Shown: positions 8,708 through 16,873 of the stretch, piece by piece | Layout: each line of letters opens with the position of its first letter | Position numbering within the stretch: the stretch's first letter is position 1 | Origin: Bifidobacterium psychraerophilum | Lineage (GTDB): Bacteria > Actinomycetota > Actinomycetes > Actinomycetales > Bifidobacteriaceae | DNA length: 64,000 nucleotides | NCBI RefSeq assembly: GCF_000741705.1 | Contig: NZ_JGZI01000002.1 | Span: 1 to 64,000 of the forward strand | Reading direction: 5' to 3' | Position numbers and translations under genes: made by a program | Notes under the pieces: model-generated | What the model saw: the letters and a program-made list of their open reading frames with translations, nothing else | What the model was told of the DNA's origin: nothing | Databases searched by the model: none

Positions 8708-9821
8708 CCGCCGGCACCGCCGCAGTCGGGGCATCCGACGAGCCCGCCATGGAGTTCTGCCCCATCGGGGATGAACGTCGATACACGAACTGTGCGGAAT
8801 CGCGCTCGACTATCGAGCATTCGGCCACGGCCCTGCGTGCCTTGCCGTCATACCCGTTGATCCGTTCGATGAGCATGCCGACAACATCCTCGACATAACG
8901 GTCAAGATCGGGATCGATCGTCGTCAACGCAGGGGTCGAGTATTCGGCCTCGGGGACGTTATCGAATCCGGTAACCTGCACGTCGCGAGGCACCTGCAGG
9001 CCCTTGCGTTGCAACTCGTGGATCGCCGCAAGCGCCAATGCGTCGTTCATGCACACTATGGCATCCGGGCACTCATGGACGGCCAGGAAACTGCGCAAGG
9101 CCTCAATACCGTCACGTTCACGCAATTTACGGCATGGGATGAGCATCGAGTAGTCGAGTGTTTCGCCCAGCTCGTCCAAAGCGTCGATATACCCTTTCAT
9201 GCGCAGCCAGACGGTGCCTTCCCTGGCCGCTTCGAAATCGCTTCTGTCCGGATTACCCACCGGGCTGCCCAAAACCGCGATTGACCTGCAGCCGGAGTCA
9301 TGGAGTCGTTTCGTCAGCAACTTAATGGGTTCATAGTTCTGCATCGTGACGGAGTCCACTTTGTCGTATGTCAGAAAATCGCCAGCGACGACAATCGGAT
9401 ACGGCTGTTCCAGGATTTCGGCTTCCTTATCCAAAGCCTGGTCATTGAAATAGATCCATCCGGCCGCAGGGAGCTGGAGATTCCTGGTGATGATGCGGGA
9501 GATGCCGTTCTCTTCGCTCTCATAGGTGCTGATGATCACGCCGTAGCCGTTACGCCTGGCGACCTCGATAACCTTATCCGCGAAATACGGGGCGAAGGGC
9601 TGTGAGAAATCGAAGATTCCGAGCCCGATGAGATTGGAGACCCCGGTTTTCAACGAGCGAGCGGATACATTGACCTTGTATCCCAGCTCCCTCATCGATT
9701 TCTCAACACGTTCACGGGTCTGTTGACGCATGCTCCCCGTGTGGTTCACCACATTTGAGACAGTTTTGATGGAGACGCCAGCTTCTCGCGCCACATCTTT
9801 GATCGTAACTCGCCGTGTCAT
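8697..9821 (-). CDS. LacI-family regulator of the arabinoside locus
   Basis: A 374-residue repressor-type protein. The N-terminal helix-turn-helix (VTIKDVAREAGVSIKTVSNVVN) and hinge helix are intact, followed by a periplasmic-binding-protein-like sugar domain with the usual VTGFDNVPEAEYSTPALTTI segment. ATG 9821 has AGGTG six bases upstream and is preferred to GTG 9830. It is the last gene of the minus-strand sugar locus, after the importer and arabinofuranosidase genes, and probably represses them until an arabinoside-derived inducer binds. Candidate operators with TTGTACTAA half-sites lie at the arabinofuranosidase promoter. Confidence 0.9.
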   Translation of the reverse strand: MTRRVTIKDVAREAGVSIKTVSNVVNHTGSMRQQTRERVEKSMRELGYKVNVSARSLKTGVSNLIGLGIFDFSQPFAPYFADKVIEVARRNGYGVIISTYESEENGISRIITRNLQLPAAGWIYFNDQALDKEAEILEQPYPIVVAGDFLTYDKVDSVTMQNYEPIKLLTKRLHDSGCRSIAVLGSPVGNPDRSDFEAAREGTVWLRMKGYIDALDELGETLDYSMLIPCRKLRERDGIEALRSFLAVHECPDAIVCMNDALALAAIHELQRKGLQVPRDVQVTGFDNVPEAEYSTPALTTIDPDLDRYVEDVVGMLIERINGYDGKARRAVAECSIVERDSAQFVYRRSSPMGQNSMAGSSDAPTAAVPAVTR

Positions 9822-9845
9822 GTCAATCACCTAAGTCGGTCAGCA

Positions 9846-9867
9846 CCCCTTGTTGCTCCAACAGGGG
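9846..9867. promoter_or_regulatory. Hairpin upstream of the lacI-type gene
   Basis: CCCCT(T)GTTG at 9846-9854 pairs with CAACAGGGG at 9859-9867 with one bulged base. It sits just upstream of the regulator start and could affect its expression or serve as an operator. Confidence 0.35.
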
Positions 9868-9995
9868 TAGTGAGGTCAGTGTACCTACAGTCACGCACAA
9901 AGCACCGCGTGGTCCTCCCCGCTCCGAGCCCTGCAACACAGCACGCACAACACAAGTAACCAGGCAAGCGGAAGACAGCGACGCCTCGCGGTCAC

Positions 9996-10023
9996 CGGCG
10001 GATACCGGAAGTGGTATCCGCCG
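9996..10023 (-). terminator. Strong hairpin after the sugar permease gene
   Basis: A perfect 11-bp GC-rich stem (9996-10006 with 10013-10023) and 6-nt loop lie about 80 bases after the permease stop. No U-run follows on the minus strand, so it may be a weak terminator or RNA-stabilising element between importer genes and regulator. Confidence 0.5.
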
Positions 10024-10102
10024 ATCCATCGAAGCCCATCCTCCACTCACCTCATCGCGGATATGATGCCCGGCCCTTAATCTGCCCCGCAGACCCGGCG
10101 CC

Positions 10103-10999
10103 TCAGGCCTTCACCGAACCGGCCGCGAGACCACCGACCCAATATCTCTGCAGAAAGATGAACGCCAGCACCATCGGAATGACGGAGATAAGCGATCCCG
10201 ACGTCAGGAGATTCCATATCTGCTCCGATGCAGAACCAGCCGTACTTCTGGTCTGCCACTGCGACAGACCCACGGTGATCGGAAACAGATTCGGATTCGT
10301 CAGCACGACGGATGGCAGGAAGAAGTTGTTCCAGGCACCGACGATGGAAAGCAGGAACACTGTGGTTATCGCAGGCGTCATAATCGGCAATGAGACCTGG
10401 AAGAATGTCCTGAACTCCCCCGAGCCGTCGACCCTCGCGGCCTCGATCATCTCGTCCGGCAGTGACTCCGAACAATAGATGCGCATCAGATACACGCCGA
10501 AGGGATTCAGCATCAGCGGCAGCAGAACCGCCCAATAGGTATCCGTCATATTGATGTCAGACATCAGCAGGAATGTGGGGATGACCAGAGCCGTCGCCGG
10601 AATCATCAAGGCCCCGAGAATGATATTGAAGTAGGTTTTCTTGCCGCGGAAACGGTACTTGGCAAAACCATATCCTGCCATCACGGACACCGTTGTGGCC
10701 CCGAAGCCGCCCACGAGCGCGTACAACAAGGAGTTGGCTATCCATCTCCAATACACGCCGTCCTGATAGGTGCCCAACTGCTTGATGTTGTCCCAGAACG
10801 CCATCGTGCTGTCGAACCACATGGAGCCATGCGATCCGTTGAACAGACCGCCGTTGGTTTTCGTCGACGCAACAACAAGCCACCAGACCGGCAGCAGGAA
10901 GTAGCAGCAGCATACGATCAGGACTACATAGGTGAACACCCGTGGGTTTCCCCGAATGTGGCTCCCTGCATGCTTGCCTGAATGTTCGATTGCTGACAT
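10103..10999 (-). CDS. Carbohydrate ABC transporter permease (MalG type)
   Basis: A 298-residue inner-membrane subunit with six hydrophobic segments. The EAARVDGSGEFRTFFQVSLPIMTPA segment is the EAA loop that contacts the ATPase subunit in CUT1 importers. ATG 10999 lies one base after the stop of the preceding permease gene, so the two are translationally linked. With its partner permease and the lipoprotein receptor encoded upstream it should import an arabinose-containing oligosaccharide. No ATPase gene is present in the locus, so a shared MsmK/MsiK-like ATPase elsewhere is expected. Confidence 0.9.
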   Translation of the reverse strand: MSAIEHSGKHAGSHIRGNPRVFTYVVLIVCCCYFLLPVWWLVVASTKTNGGLFNGSHGSMWFDSTMAFWDNIKQLGTYQDGVYWRWIANSLLYALVGGFGATTVSVMAGYGFAKYRFRGKKTYFNIILGALMIPATALVIPTFLLMSDINMTDTYWAVLLPLMLNPFGVYLMRIYCSESLPDEMIEAARVDGSGEFRTFFQVSLPIMTPAITTVFLLSIVGAWNNFFLPSVVLTNPNLFPITVGLSQWQTRSTAGSASEQIWNLLTSGSLISVIPMVLAFIFLQRYWVGGLAAGSVKA

Positions 11000-11000
11000 A

Positions 11001-11915
11001 TCAATCACCCAATCCATTCGATCGGCGAGTCAATCTCATGAAGATGATGGAGAAGATCACGACGATCAATCCCAGTGAGAATGAGACAGTGGCGGAATAG
11101 TTCGTTTGGTTGTACCCGAATGCGAGTGCCTGCGCATACATGTTCGGGGTGTATTCGGACGGGATCACCGTTGGCGCCTGATTACGCAGAATCGTGGGCT
11201 CGGTGAAGAACTGCAAGGTGCCGATCAGAGAGAAAATCGTACACATGATCAAGGAACCGGTGACCAGGGGAATTTTGATACGGGTCGCAATCTTCAACTC
11301 ACTGGCCCCATCGATACGGGCGGATTCATACAGTTCAGTGGGGATGGATTGGAGCGCCGAATAGAGAATGATCATGTAATATCCGGTCCATTGCCAGGTG
11401 ACGACATTGACCAGGGATCCGAATATTCCATTGCTACTGAGGAAATCCGGTGCCTGTACGCCGAACAGCGAGAAGATCGTCGTGAACGGCCCCATCAGTT
11501 TGGAGTACATGAAGCCCCACATCAGAGCCCCTATCACCGCAGGTATTGCATATGGAAGAAAAATCACTACTCGGGACACCGAAGCGAATTTCTTCTTGAA
11601 GGAATCCAACAGCAGCGCCAATCCCAGTGCCAGACCCAATTGGATCGGAACCATCACGATCGTATACAGCACCACCAGCAGGAGTCCCTTGCCGAACGCT
11701 TCATCCGTAAGCACCCTGACGTAATTCGCGATGCCGGAGAACCGTTCTCCGGAAATCTGCGTGTATGTGAACAACGACATATAGAACGCGTACACAAGAG
11801 GAATGACCAGAAAAACCACGAACACCACGGCAAAAGGAGCCGTGAAGATCCAACCCCACAGATTTTCCTTGCCATAATGCTTCCGCTTGCCTCTGAGAGC
11901 CTTTGTCTGATTCAT
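11001..11915 (-). CDS. Carbohydrate ABC transporter permease (MalF type)
   Basis: A 304-residue permease with six hydrophobic segments and the EAA-like loop (YESARIDGASELKIATRIKIPLVTG). It pairs with the MalG-type subunit encoded next. ATG 11915 is preferred over upstream in-frame starts because GAGGAGG lies directly before it at good spacing. It follows the solute-binding protein gene by 64 bases in the same direction. It is CUT1-type by organisation and residue pattern. Confidence 0.9.
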   Translation of the reverse strand: MNQTKALRGKRKHYGKENLWGWIFTAPFAVVFVVFLVIPLVYAFYMSLFTYTQISGERFSGIANYVRVLTDEAFGKGLLLVVLYTIVMVPIQLGLALGLALLLDSFKKKFASVSRVVIFLPYAIPAVIGALMWGFMYSKLMGPFTTIFSLFGVQAPDFLSSNGIFGSLVNVVTWQWTGYYMIILYSALQSIPTELYESARIDGASELKIATRIKIPLVTGSLIMCTIFSLIGTLQFFTEPTILRNQAPTVIPSEYTPNMYAQALAFGYNQTNYSATVSFSLGLIVVIFSIIFMRLTRRSNGLGD

Positions 11916-11979
11916 AAAAGAACCTCCTCGTGTGTGGAGGGAAAGCACCTCCCCTCCACACACTGATTGTCATGAAGCG

Positions 11980-13374
11980 CTATTTGACCGATTCGACCGT
12001 GAACCCCTGCTGCTTGGCATAGTCCTGCAGCGTTGAGGTGAGTTTGGAGACTCCGGAATCAACCGATGTTCCGGATTTCACGATGCTCGCAAAGGACTTT
12101 TGCTGGGCATCGTATGCATAGGTCTGGAAGGGCAGGAACTGGTCTCCGGCCCACCCCTTGGCAACGGGGGCTATGACTTCGTTCGCCTTCTGATCACCCA
12201 GGTAGGGATAGGTCTGGTTGATGAACTCCGTGGAGGACAGCAGCTTCTTCCATGTGGGGAAGAGACCGCCATCGCTCACCCCGCTCTTTTGGGCATAGTC
12301 ATCGCCATACAGTTCACGGGCCACCTCGGCCGCGGCTTTGGTATCCTTCGCCTGGTATGTGACCGCGAAGGCCGAGCCGCCCTGATTCACATCAGGCGTC
12401 GAATCATCCCACTTGGGTGCTTCATAGATTTTGAAGGGGGAATCCGCGGCCGTCTTGTATGCGCCTTTGACGTAATATCCCATGAACCATGACGCCTGAA
12501 CATATGTGGCGTAATCTCCGGCACCGAATTTCTTCATCGTATCGGTCGAGCTTTGGTCGGCTGTGTCGATCAGGCCTTCTTTGGAGAGCTTCTGCCAGTA
12601 TGACAGGACATCCTTCACTCCCTGCTGGTCAAAATCGATGCCCACCTTCGTGGGATCCGAAGCGGAGTATTTGTAGACCTGTGCGCCCTTTTGGGCGAAC
12701 AACGCGATATTCACCGCGGTGCCGTCCGTCTGCCAGTTGGTCAGTTTTCCTGTGTAGCCTTTGGCCTGCAGGTCTTTGCCTGCCTGTTCGAATTCCGCCC
12801 ACGTGGTCGGAACCTTCACCTGGTATTTGTCGAATACCTCCTGATTGACATACATCACAAACGGTCCGGCATCCACCGGGACCGCGTAAACGGAGCTGGA
12901 GCTGCCGAAGGTCACCGAATTCCATGCACCATCCGTATAGTCGGCTTTGTACGAATTCATCCCGTACTTGCCCAGATCGACCAGATACTTTTGTTGCCCG
13001 GCGATGAACTGCGGCATGGCCTCGTATTCAAGCTGGATGATATCCGGCGCGCCCTTGCCCGCCTTGATGGTGTTCTGGAATCGCGTGTATTCCGCTCCAC
13101 CCTGGCCACCGTTGTTCCAGCACACCTGAACATCGCTGTGGCTGTTGTTGAAGTGATCGACAATCTTCTCGAAGCCCGGGTACCATGCCCAGACGGTCAC
13201 TTTCTGAGCATCCGCATGAACCACTTTGTTCGTGCAGGATGCATTGTCATTAGCATGTTTATCCGAGTTCGCCGTGGCTGTATCCGAGGCGTTTGAACCG
13301 CCACAGGCGGCCAGACTCAAACTTGCTGCAACAGCGGCTAGAACTGCAAAAATCTTCTTTGATTTCAACATCAT
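11980..13374 (-). CDS. Sugar-binding lipoprotein of the ABC importer
   Basis: A 464-residue extracellular receptor of the CUT1 family. The N-terminus MMLKSKKIF, a hydrophobic stretch and the lipobox LAAC near residue 24 show a lipoprotein anchored outside the membrane. The mature part has the usual two-lobe fold pattern (VTVWAWYPGFEKIVDHFN at its start, GAPDIIQLEY near 110). Trp and Tyr residues in the body fit sugar stacking. The substrate is inferred from the adjacent GH51 gene to be an arabino-oligosaccharide. A strong hairpin lies between this gene and the arabinofuranosidase gene. Confidence 0.9.
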   Translation of the reverse strand: MMLKSKKIFAVLAAVAASLSLAACGGSNASDTATANSDKHANDNASCTNKVVHADAQKVTVWAWYPGFEKIVDHFNNSHSDVQVCWNNGGQGGAEYTRFQNTIKAGKGAPDIIQLEYEAMPQFIAGQQKYLVDLGKYGMNSYKADYTDGAWNSVTFGSSSSVYAVPVDAGPFVMYVNQEVFDKYQVKVPTTWAEFEQAGKDLQAKGYTGKLTNWQTDGTAVNIALFAQKGAQVYKYSASDPTKVGIDFDQQGVKDVLSYWQKLSKEGLIDTADQSSTDTMKKFGAGDYATYVQASWFMGYYVKGAYKTAADSPFKIYEAPKWDDSTPDVNQGGSAFAVTYQAKDTKAAAEVARELYGDDYAQKSGVSDGGLFPTWKKLLSSTEFINQTYPYLGDQKANEVIAPVAKGWAGDQFLPFQTYAYDAQQKSFASIVKSGTSVDSGVSKLTSTLQDYAKQQGFTVESVK

Positions 13375-13404
13375 TCACTGCTTTCCTTGTTGTCCCAGAC
13401 TGAT

Positions 13405-13435
13405 CGAGGCATCTGGCTCAGAGGCAGATGCCTCG
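13405..13435 (-). terminator. Intercistronic hairpin between arabinofuranosidase and receptor genes
   Basis: A perfect 11-bp stem (13405-13415 with 13425-13435) and 9-nt loop lie in the 90-bp gap. There is no U-run, so it could be a partial terminator or a stabiliser that sets different mRNA levels for enzyme and importer. Confidence 0.5.
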
Positions 13436-13464
13436 TTAACGCTCTTCTCCCCCCTCCTTTCTGA

Positions 13465-14985
13465 TTAGGCTTTGACGACTATGGCCGACCAGGAGGCCGG
13501 TGGCAGAGTCACCTTCACCACGCCATCCTTGATCCTCGCATCAGTATTGTTATGCAGCACGACCCGGTTCTGCGATTCGCGTGTGTTCGCAGCCAGCACA
13601 TCATCCTCGTGGAGCGTGCTCATCTCGACTCGCGTGAAATCGCCGTCGGGCAGCTTCACAGAGAATTCGGCATCGTCATGCAGCGAGCGATTCACCACAA
13701 AGACGGATATGGAGCCGTCCCGACCCAAGACCGAGACTGCATTGACGGTGTCCACCAGCCCGTATTTCGCGGTTTCATGCTGCTGCGAGACCTGCTGGGC
13801 GTCGAATACGGTACCGTCCTTGGCCAGGCGCGCGGTCATCGCGAAGGGATGGAAAATCGTCTGTTTCCAAGCCGGGCCGCCGGGCTCCGTCATGATCGGC
13901 GCGATCACGTTGACCAACTGCGCCAGTGATGCCGCACGCACACGATCGGCATTCTTCAGCAGGGTAATCAGCAGATCGCCGAATACCACGGCGTCGATGG
14001 CCGTGTACGTGTCTTCGAGCAGATGCGGCGCAAGCGGCCAGTTGCCCAGTCCCTCGGGGCTCCGAGAGGGTTCGGCATCCTGATACCAGACGTTCCATTC
14101 ATCGAAGGATATGGCGACGCTGTGCTTCGATTTCAACTTGGCCGCGGTGGCATCGATGATGCTTGCCACCTCCTTGATGAAGGAATCCATATCCACACCG
14201 GAAGCCAGGAAGCTCTCCATATCACCATGCTCCGCTTGATAGTATGCGTGGCAGGAAATGAAATCGACGTTCTCGAAGGTCTCCTCAAGCACCGTCTGCT
14301 CCCAGGCGCCGAAAGTCGGCATCGAATGGGAGGACGAGCCGCAGACGACCAATTCAAGATCCGGGTCGATCTGTCTCATCCCCGCGGCGGTGATCGCCGC
14401 CAGGCGCGCATATTCATGTGCGGTTTTGTGCCCGAGCTGCCAGGGGCCGTCCATCTCATTGCCAAGGCACCACATTTTGATGTTGAAAGGATCGGCCGCC
14501 CCGTTCGCACGTCGTTCATCGGAGAGCGCGGTGCCTTCGGCGATATTCGTATATTCGAGCAGTTGCAGCGCCTCTTCCGTCCCCCGCGTGCCCAGATTCA
14601 CCGCTTCCATCAGCTCGTTGCCGCCGATTCTGCTCAGCCATTTCACCATCTCGTGCAGGCCGAATTCGTTGCTTTCCGTGGAATGCCAGGCGGTATCCAG
14701 TCTGTTGGGACGCGTGTTACCGACCCCGTCCTCCCATCGGTAACCTGAGACGAAATTCCCTCCCGGGTACCGTATCGTCGTCGCCCCAAGCTCCTTGACC
14801 AGGTCGATCACATCCTGTCGAAAGCCATCCGCATCTGCCGTCGGATGTCCGGGTTCATAGATACCCGTGTATACGCAGCGACCAAGGTGCTCGACGAAGG
14901 AACCGAATAATCTGCTGTCAACCGCTGCCTTCATGAAGTCCCCATCAATTGCCAGTTGCGCCGAGACTTGTGTTTGGCTGGACAT
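13465..14985 (-). CDS. abfA: Alpha-L-arabinofuranosidase, GH51
   Basis: A 506-residue intracellular glycoside hydrolase that releases L-arabinose from arabino-oligosaccharides. The acid/base Glu lies in WCLGNEMDGPWQ near residue 174 and the nucleophile Glu in ISFDEWNVWY near 295, both intact. There is no signal peptide, consistent with hydrolysis after import by the neighbouring ABC system. ATG 14985 is chosen because GGAG lies six bases upstream; an in-frame ATG at 14997 lacks one. It is the first gene of the minus-strand sugar locus and has its own promoter with an operator-like site in the spacer. Confidence 0.93.
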   Translation of the reverse strand: MSSQTQVSAQLAIDGDFMKAAVDSRLFGSFVEHLGRCVYTGIYEPGHPTADADGFRQDVIDLVKELGATTIRYPGGNFVSGYRWEDGVGNTRPNRLDTAWHSTESNEFGLHEMVKWLSRIGGNELMEAVNLGTRGTEEALQLLEYTNIAEGTALSDERRANGAADPFNIKMWCLGNEMDGPWQLGHKTAHEYARLAAITAAGMRQIDPDLELVVCGSSSHSMPTFGAWEQTVLEETFENVDFISCHAYYQAEHGDMESFLASGVDMDSFIKEVASIIDATAAKLKSKHSVAISFDEWNVWYQDAEPSRSPEGLGNWPLAPHLLEDTYTAIDAVVFGDLLITLLKNADRVRAASLAQLVNVIAPIMTEPGGPAWKQTIFHPFAMTARLAKDGTVFDAQQVSQQHETAKYGLVDTVNAVSVLGRDGSISVFVVNRSLHDDAEFSVKLPDGDFTRVEMSTLHEDDVLAANTRESQNRVVLHNNTDARIKDGVVKVTLPPASWSAIVVKA

Positions 14986-15011
14986 GAACATCTCCATTCA
15001 GAAATATCAGG

Positions 15012-15039
15012 AAAATACTTAGTACAACGATATTCTCAA
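15012..15039 (-). promoter_or_regulatory. Predicted arabinofuranosidase promoter with operator half-site in the spacer
   Basis: On the minus strand TTGAGA (15039-15034), a 16-base spacer and TATTTT (15017-15012) form a promoter. The spacer contains GTTGTACTAAG (15028-15018). A repressor bound there would block RNA polymerase directly. Confidence 0.6.
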
Positions 15040-15076
15040 AAAGTATTTTGAGTTGTTATTTTTGTTTATTCTGTTG

Positions 15077-15096
15077 AGGTACAACTTTGTACTAAA
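15077..15096. promoter_or_regulatory. Candidate LacI-type operator
   Basis: GTACAA-CT-TTGTAC (15079-15092) is a perfect dyad, extended on one side to TTGTACTAAA. It shares the half-site with the promoter-spacer site about 60 bases away, which fits two-site repression. A 7-4-7 dyad (15035-15052) lies between them. Confidence 0.55.
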
Positions 15097-15338
15097 TGCA
15101 TCATACAACGCTATGTTTGAAACGGCAATCGGCATACGACGATCCCAGCCGGGCACCGGATCCCCCCTCCGTCCGGCACTCCCGGGATTCCCCCGCATAC
15201 GAAGAGCCACAATCAGTCCGCAATGACCGGAGACGGGAAGGTTCCCCGAAGTATCCACATCTTGTGGAATATCATTGCAGTTGTCCTGCGTGGAGGACGT
15301 TTCTCGGCACACCACTGATTCAGGGGAAAGGATTGGGC

Positions 15339-16133
15339 ATGGAGCTTATACTGCACAGCGTTCTGGCTTGGCTCGGCAGCAACTCCGAGCGCATCATCAT
15401 CCTGGTGGTGACCGTGATCGCCACCATCATCATCACGAAGATCGTCTCCAAGGCATTGAACGGGCTGCTTGACCGCTCGCAGATACCCAGCGCCTCGATA
15501 TTCGTCAACATCGTGCTCGCGGTGCTGTGGATCATGGCCGCGATGATGGTCATGCAACCTGTTTTCGGAGTGAACCCGACCACCTTCGCAACCGCACTCG
15601 GCATCAGCGGCATCGCGCTGTCCTTCGGGCTGAAGGACACCATCTCGAATATCGTCGGAGGATTCGGCCTGATGGTCGGCAAAGTCATACAGCCCGGCGA
15701 TGTGATTGCCATTTCGGGAACCAGCGGAACGGTCAAGGACGTCACCTGGCGGCACACCATCGTGACCGAACTCTCCGGCAATGAGATGTGGATTCCCAAT
15801 TCCGTGCTGAACACCGTATCTCTGGAGAAACTCACCATGAATGGCGACGCGATGGTACGCATCCCCCTGGTGCTCAAAGGGGACTGCGATCCCGACCAGA
15901 CGGCGCAGCAGGTGCTCGCCATCACCTCAAAGGCATCCAACGGCCTGAGCACCCCGTCGATCCCATCGGTGGTCAGATTCCAAGGCTTCACTGCATTCGG
16001 CATCAGCGCGGAACTCTGGGTGTTCGCCAAGCCCGAGGTGATGCCGGCCCTGCTTCAGGATACGGTTGTCCGCGCCCTGGCCGGACAGGACTTTCTGGTG
16101 CAGGAGAAGCCCGAAATCCCCTCCGGGGCATGA
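15339..16133 (+). CDS. mscS: MscS-family mechanosensitive channel
   Basis: A 264-residue membrane protein that should release solutes on hypo-osmotic shock. Three N-terminal hydrophobic segments end in the pore-lining helix (TTFATALGISGIALSFGLKDTISNIVGG). The beta domain follows with GDVIAISGTSGTVKDVTWRHT and WIPNS. ATG 15339 has GGGGAAAGG upstream and is preferred to a longer frame starting at 15096 that crosses the arabinoside operator region. It is divergent from the arabinofuranosidase gene. Confidence 0.9.
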   Translation: MELILHSVLAWLGSNSERIIILVVTVIATIIITKIVSKALNGLLDRSQIPSASIFVNIVLAVLWIMAAMMVMQPVFGVNPTTFATALGISGIALSFGLKDTISNIVGGFGLMVGKVIQPGDVIAISGTSGTVKDVTWRHTIVTELSGNEMWIPNSVLNTVSLEKLTMNGDAMVRIPLVLKGDCDPDQTAQQVLAITSKASNGLSTPSIPSVVRFQGFTAFGISAELWVFAKPEVMPALLQDTVVRALAGQDFLVQEKPEIPSGA

Positions 16134-16141
16134 GAGACGCA

Positions 16142-16172
16142 GGCTTCGCCACGATGCGGAGCCTGCGAAGCC
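16142..16172. terminator. Possible terminator between mscS and the response regulator gene
   Basis: GGCTTCGC (16142-16149) pairs with GCGAAGCC (16165-16172) in the short gap between two convergent genes. The loop is 15 nt and no U-run is seen. Confidence 0.4.
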
Positions 16173-16231
16173 GCTCTCCGTCACATTGCAGACATACCAT
16201 GCCCTCAATCCCCCAGCAGATGAATCCGCCC

Positions 16232-16873
16232 TCAGGCCTGTTGCGCACGGATCCACATGATGGCCAGCTGCGTGCGGTTCGTCATACCCAGCTTGGACAG
16301 CATGTCACTGATCCGGTTGCGCACGGTGCCTTCGCTCAGGAACAAGCGCGCAGCGATCTCATGGTTATCGAGCCCTTCGGCGATCAGCCCCGCAATATCG
16401 CGTTCCCGTTGGCTGAGCGCGGCAAATCGATCGGGCTCCGCTGAGGCAGGCGCCGACCCCCGCTCGTTGCCGGAGAGCGGAAGCTGCGAGAGCGCCTGAG
16501 CCCCAAGTACGATCTGCCCTGCCATCACAGCCCGAACGGCGGGCAGCACCGAGGACACATCCTGCTTGATGAGATAGCCTTTTCCTCCGATCGCGAGCGC
16601 CTCCTCGATGTACGCCCTATCGGAAAAGGTGGTGAGGAACAGCACCCGAGCCTGGGCATCGTCCTTGAGTATCAGACGTGCGGCATCCAGACCGTTGCCA
16701 CCCGGCATCTGCACATCCATCAGCAACACATCGGGTGCGTTTGATCGATATTCCTCCACGGCCCGTTCGCCATCGGTGGCGGTCCAGAGCACCTCGACGC
16801 CTCCGCTTTGCAGCAGAATCGTCGACAGCGAGGAACATACGATCGGATCATCATCGACTATGGCGACTTTCAT
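16232..16873 (-). CDS. Response regulator, NarL/LuxR type
   Basis: A 213-residue two-component regulator. The receiver domain has the acidic cluster DDD (7-9), the phospho-acceptor Asp53 in LMDVQMPGG, a Thr in FLTTFSD and Lys in GYLIKQD. The C-terminal LuxR-type helix-turn-helix (LSQRERDIAGLIAEGL...EGTVRNRISDMLSKLG) is complete. Its start overlaps the kinase gene by 4 bases. It probably activates the divergent ABC exporter genes through a site near 18422-18439. Confidence 0.93.
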   Translation of the reverse strand: MKVAIVDDDPIVCSSLSTILLQSGGVEVLWTATDGERAVEEYRSNAPDVLLMDVQMPGGNGLDAARLILKDDAQARVLFLTTFSDRAYIEEALAIGGKGYLIKQDVSSVLPAVRAVMAGQIVLGAQALSQLPLSGNERGSAPASAEPDRFAALSQRERDIAGLIAEGLDNHEIAARLFLSEGTVRNRISDMLSKLGMTNRTQLAIMWIRAQQA

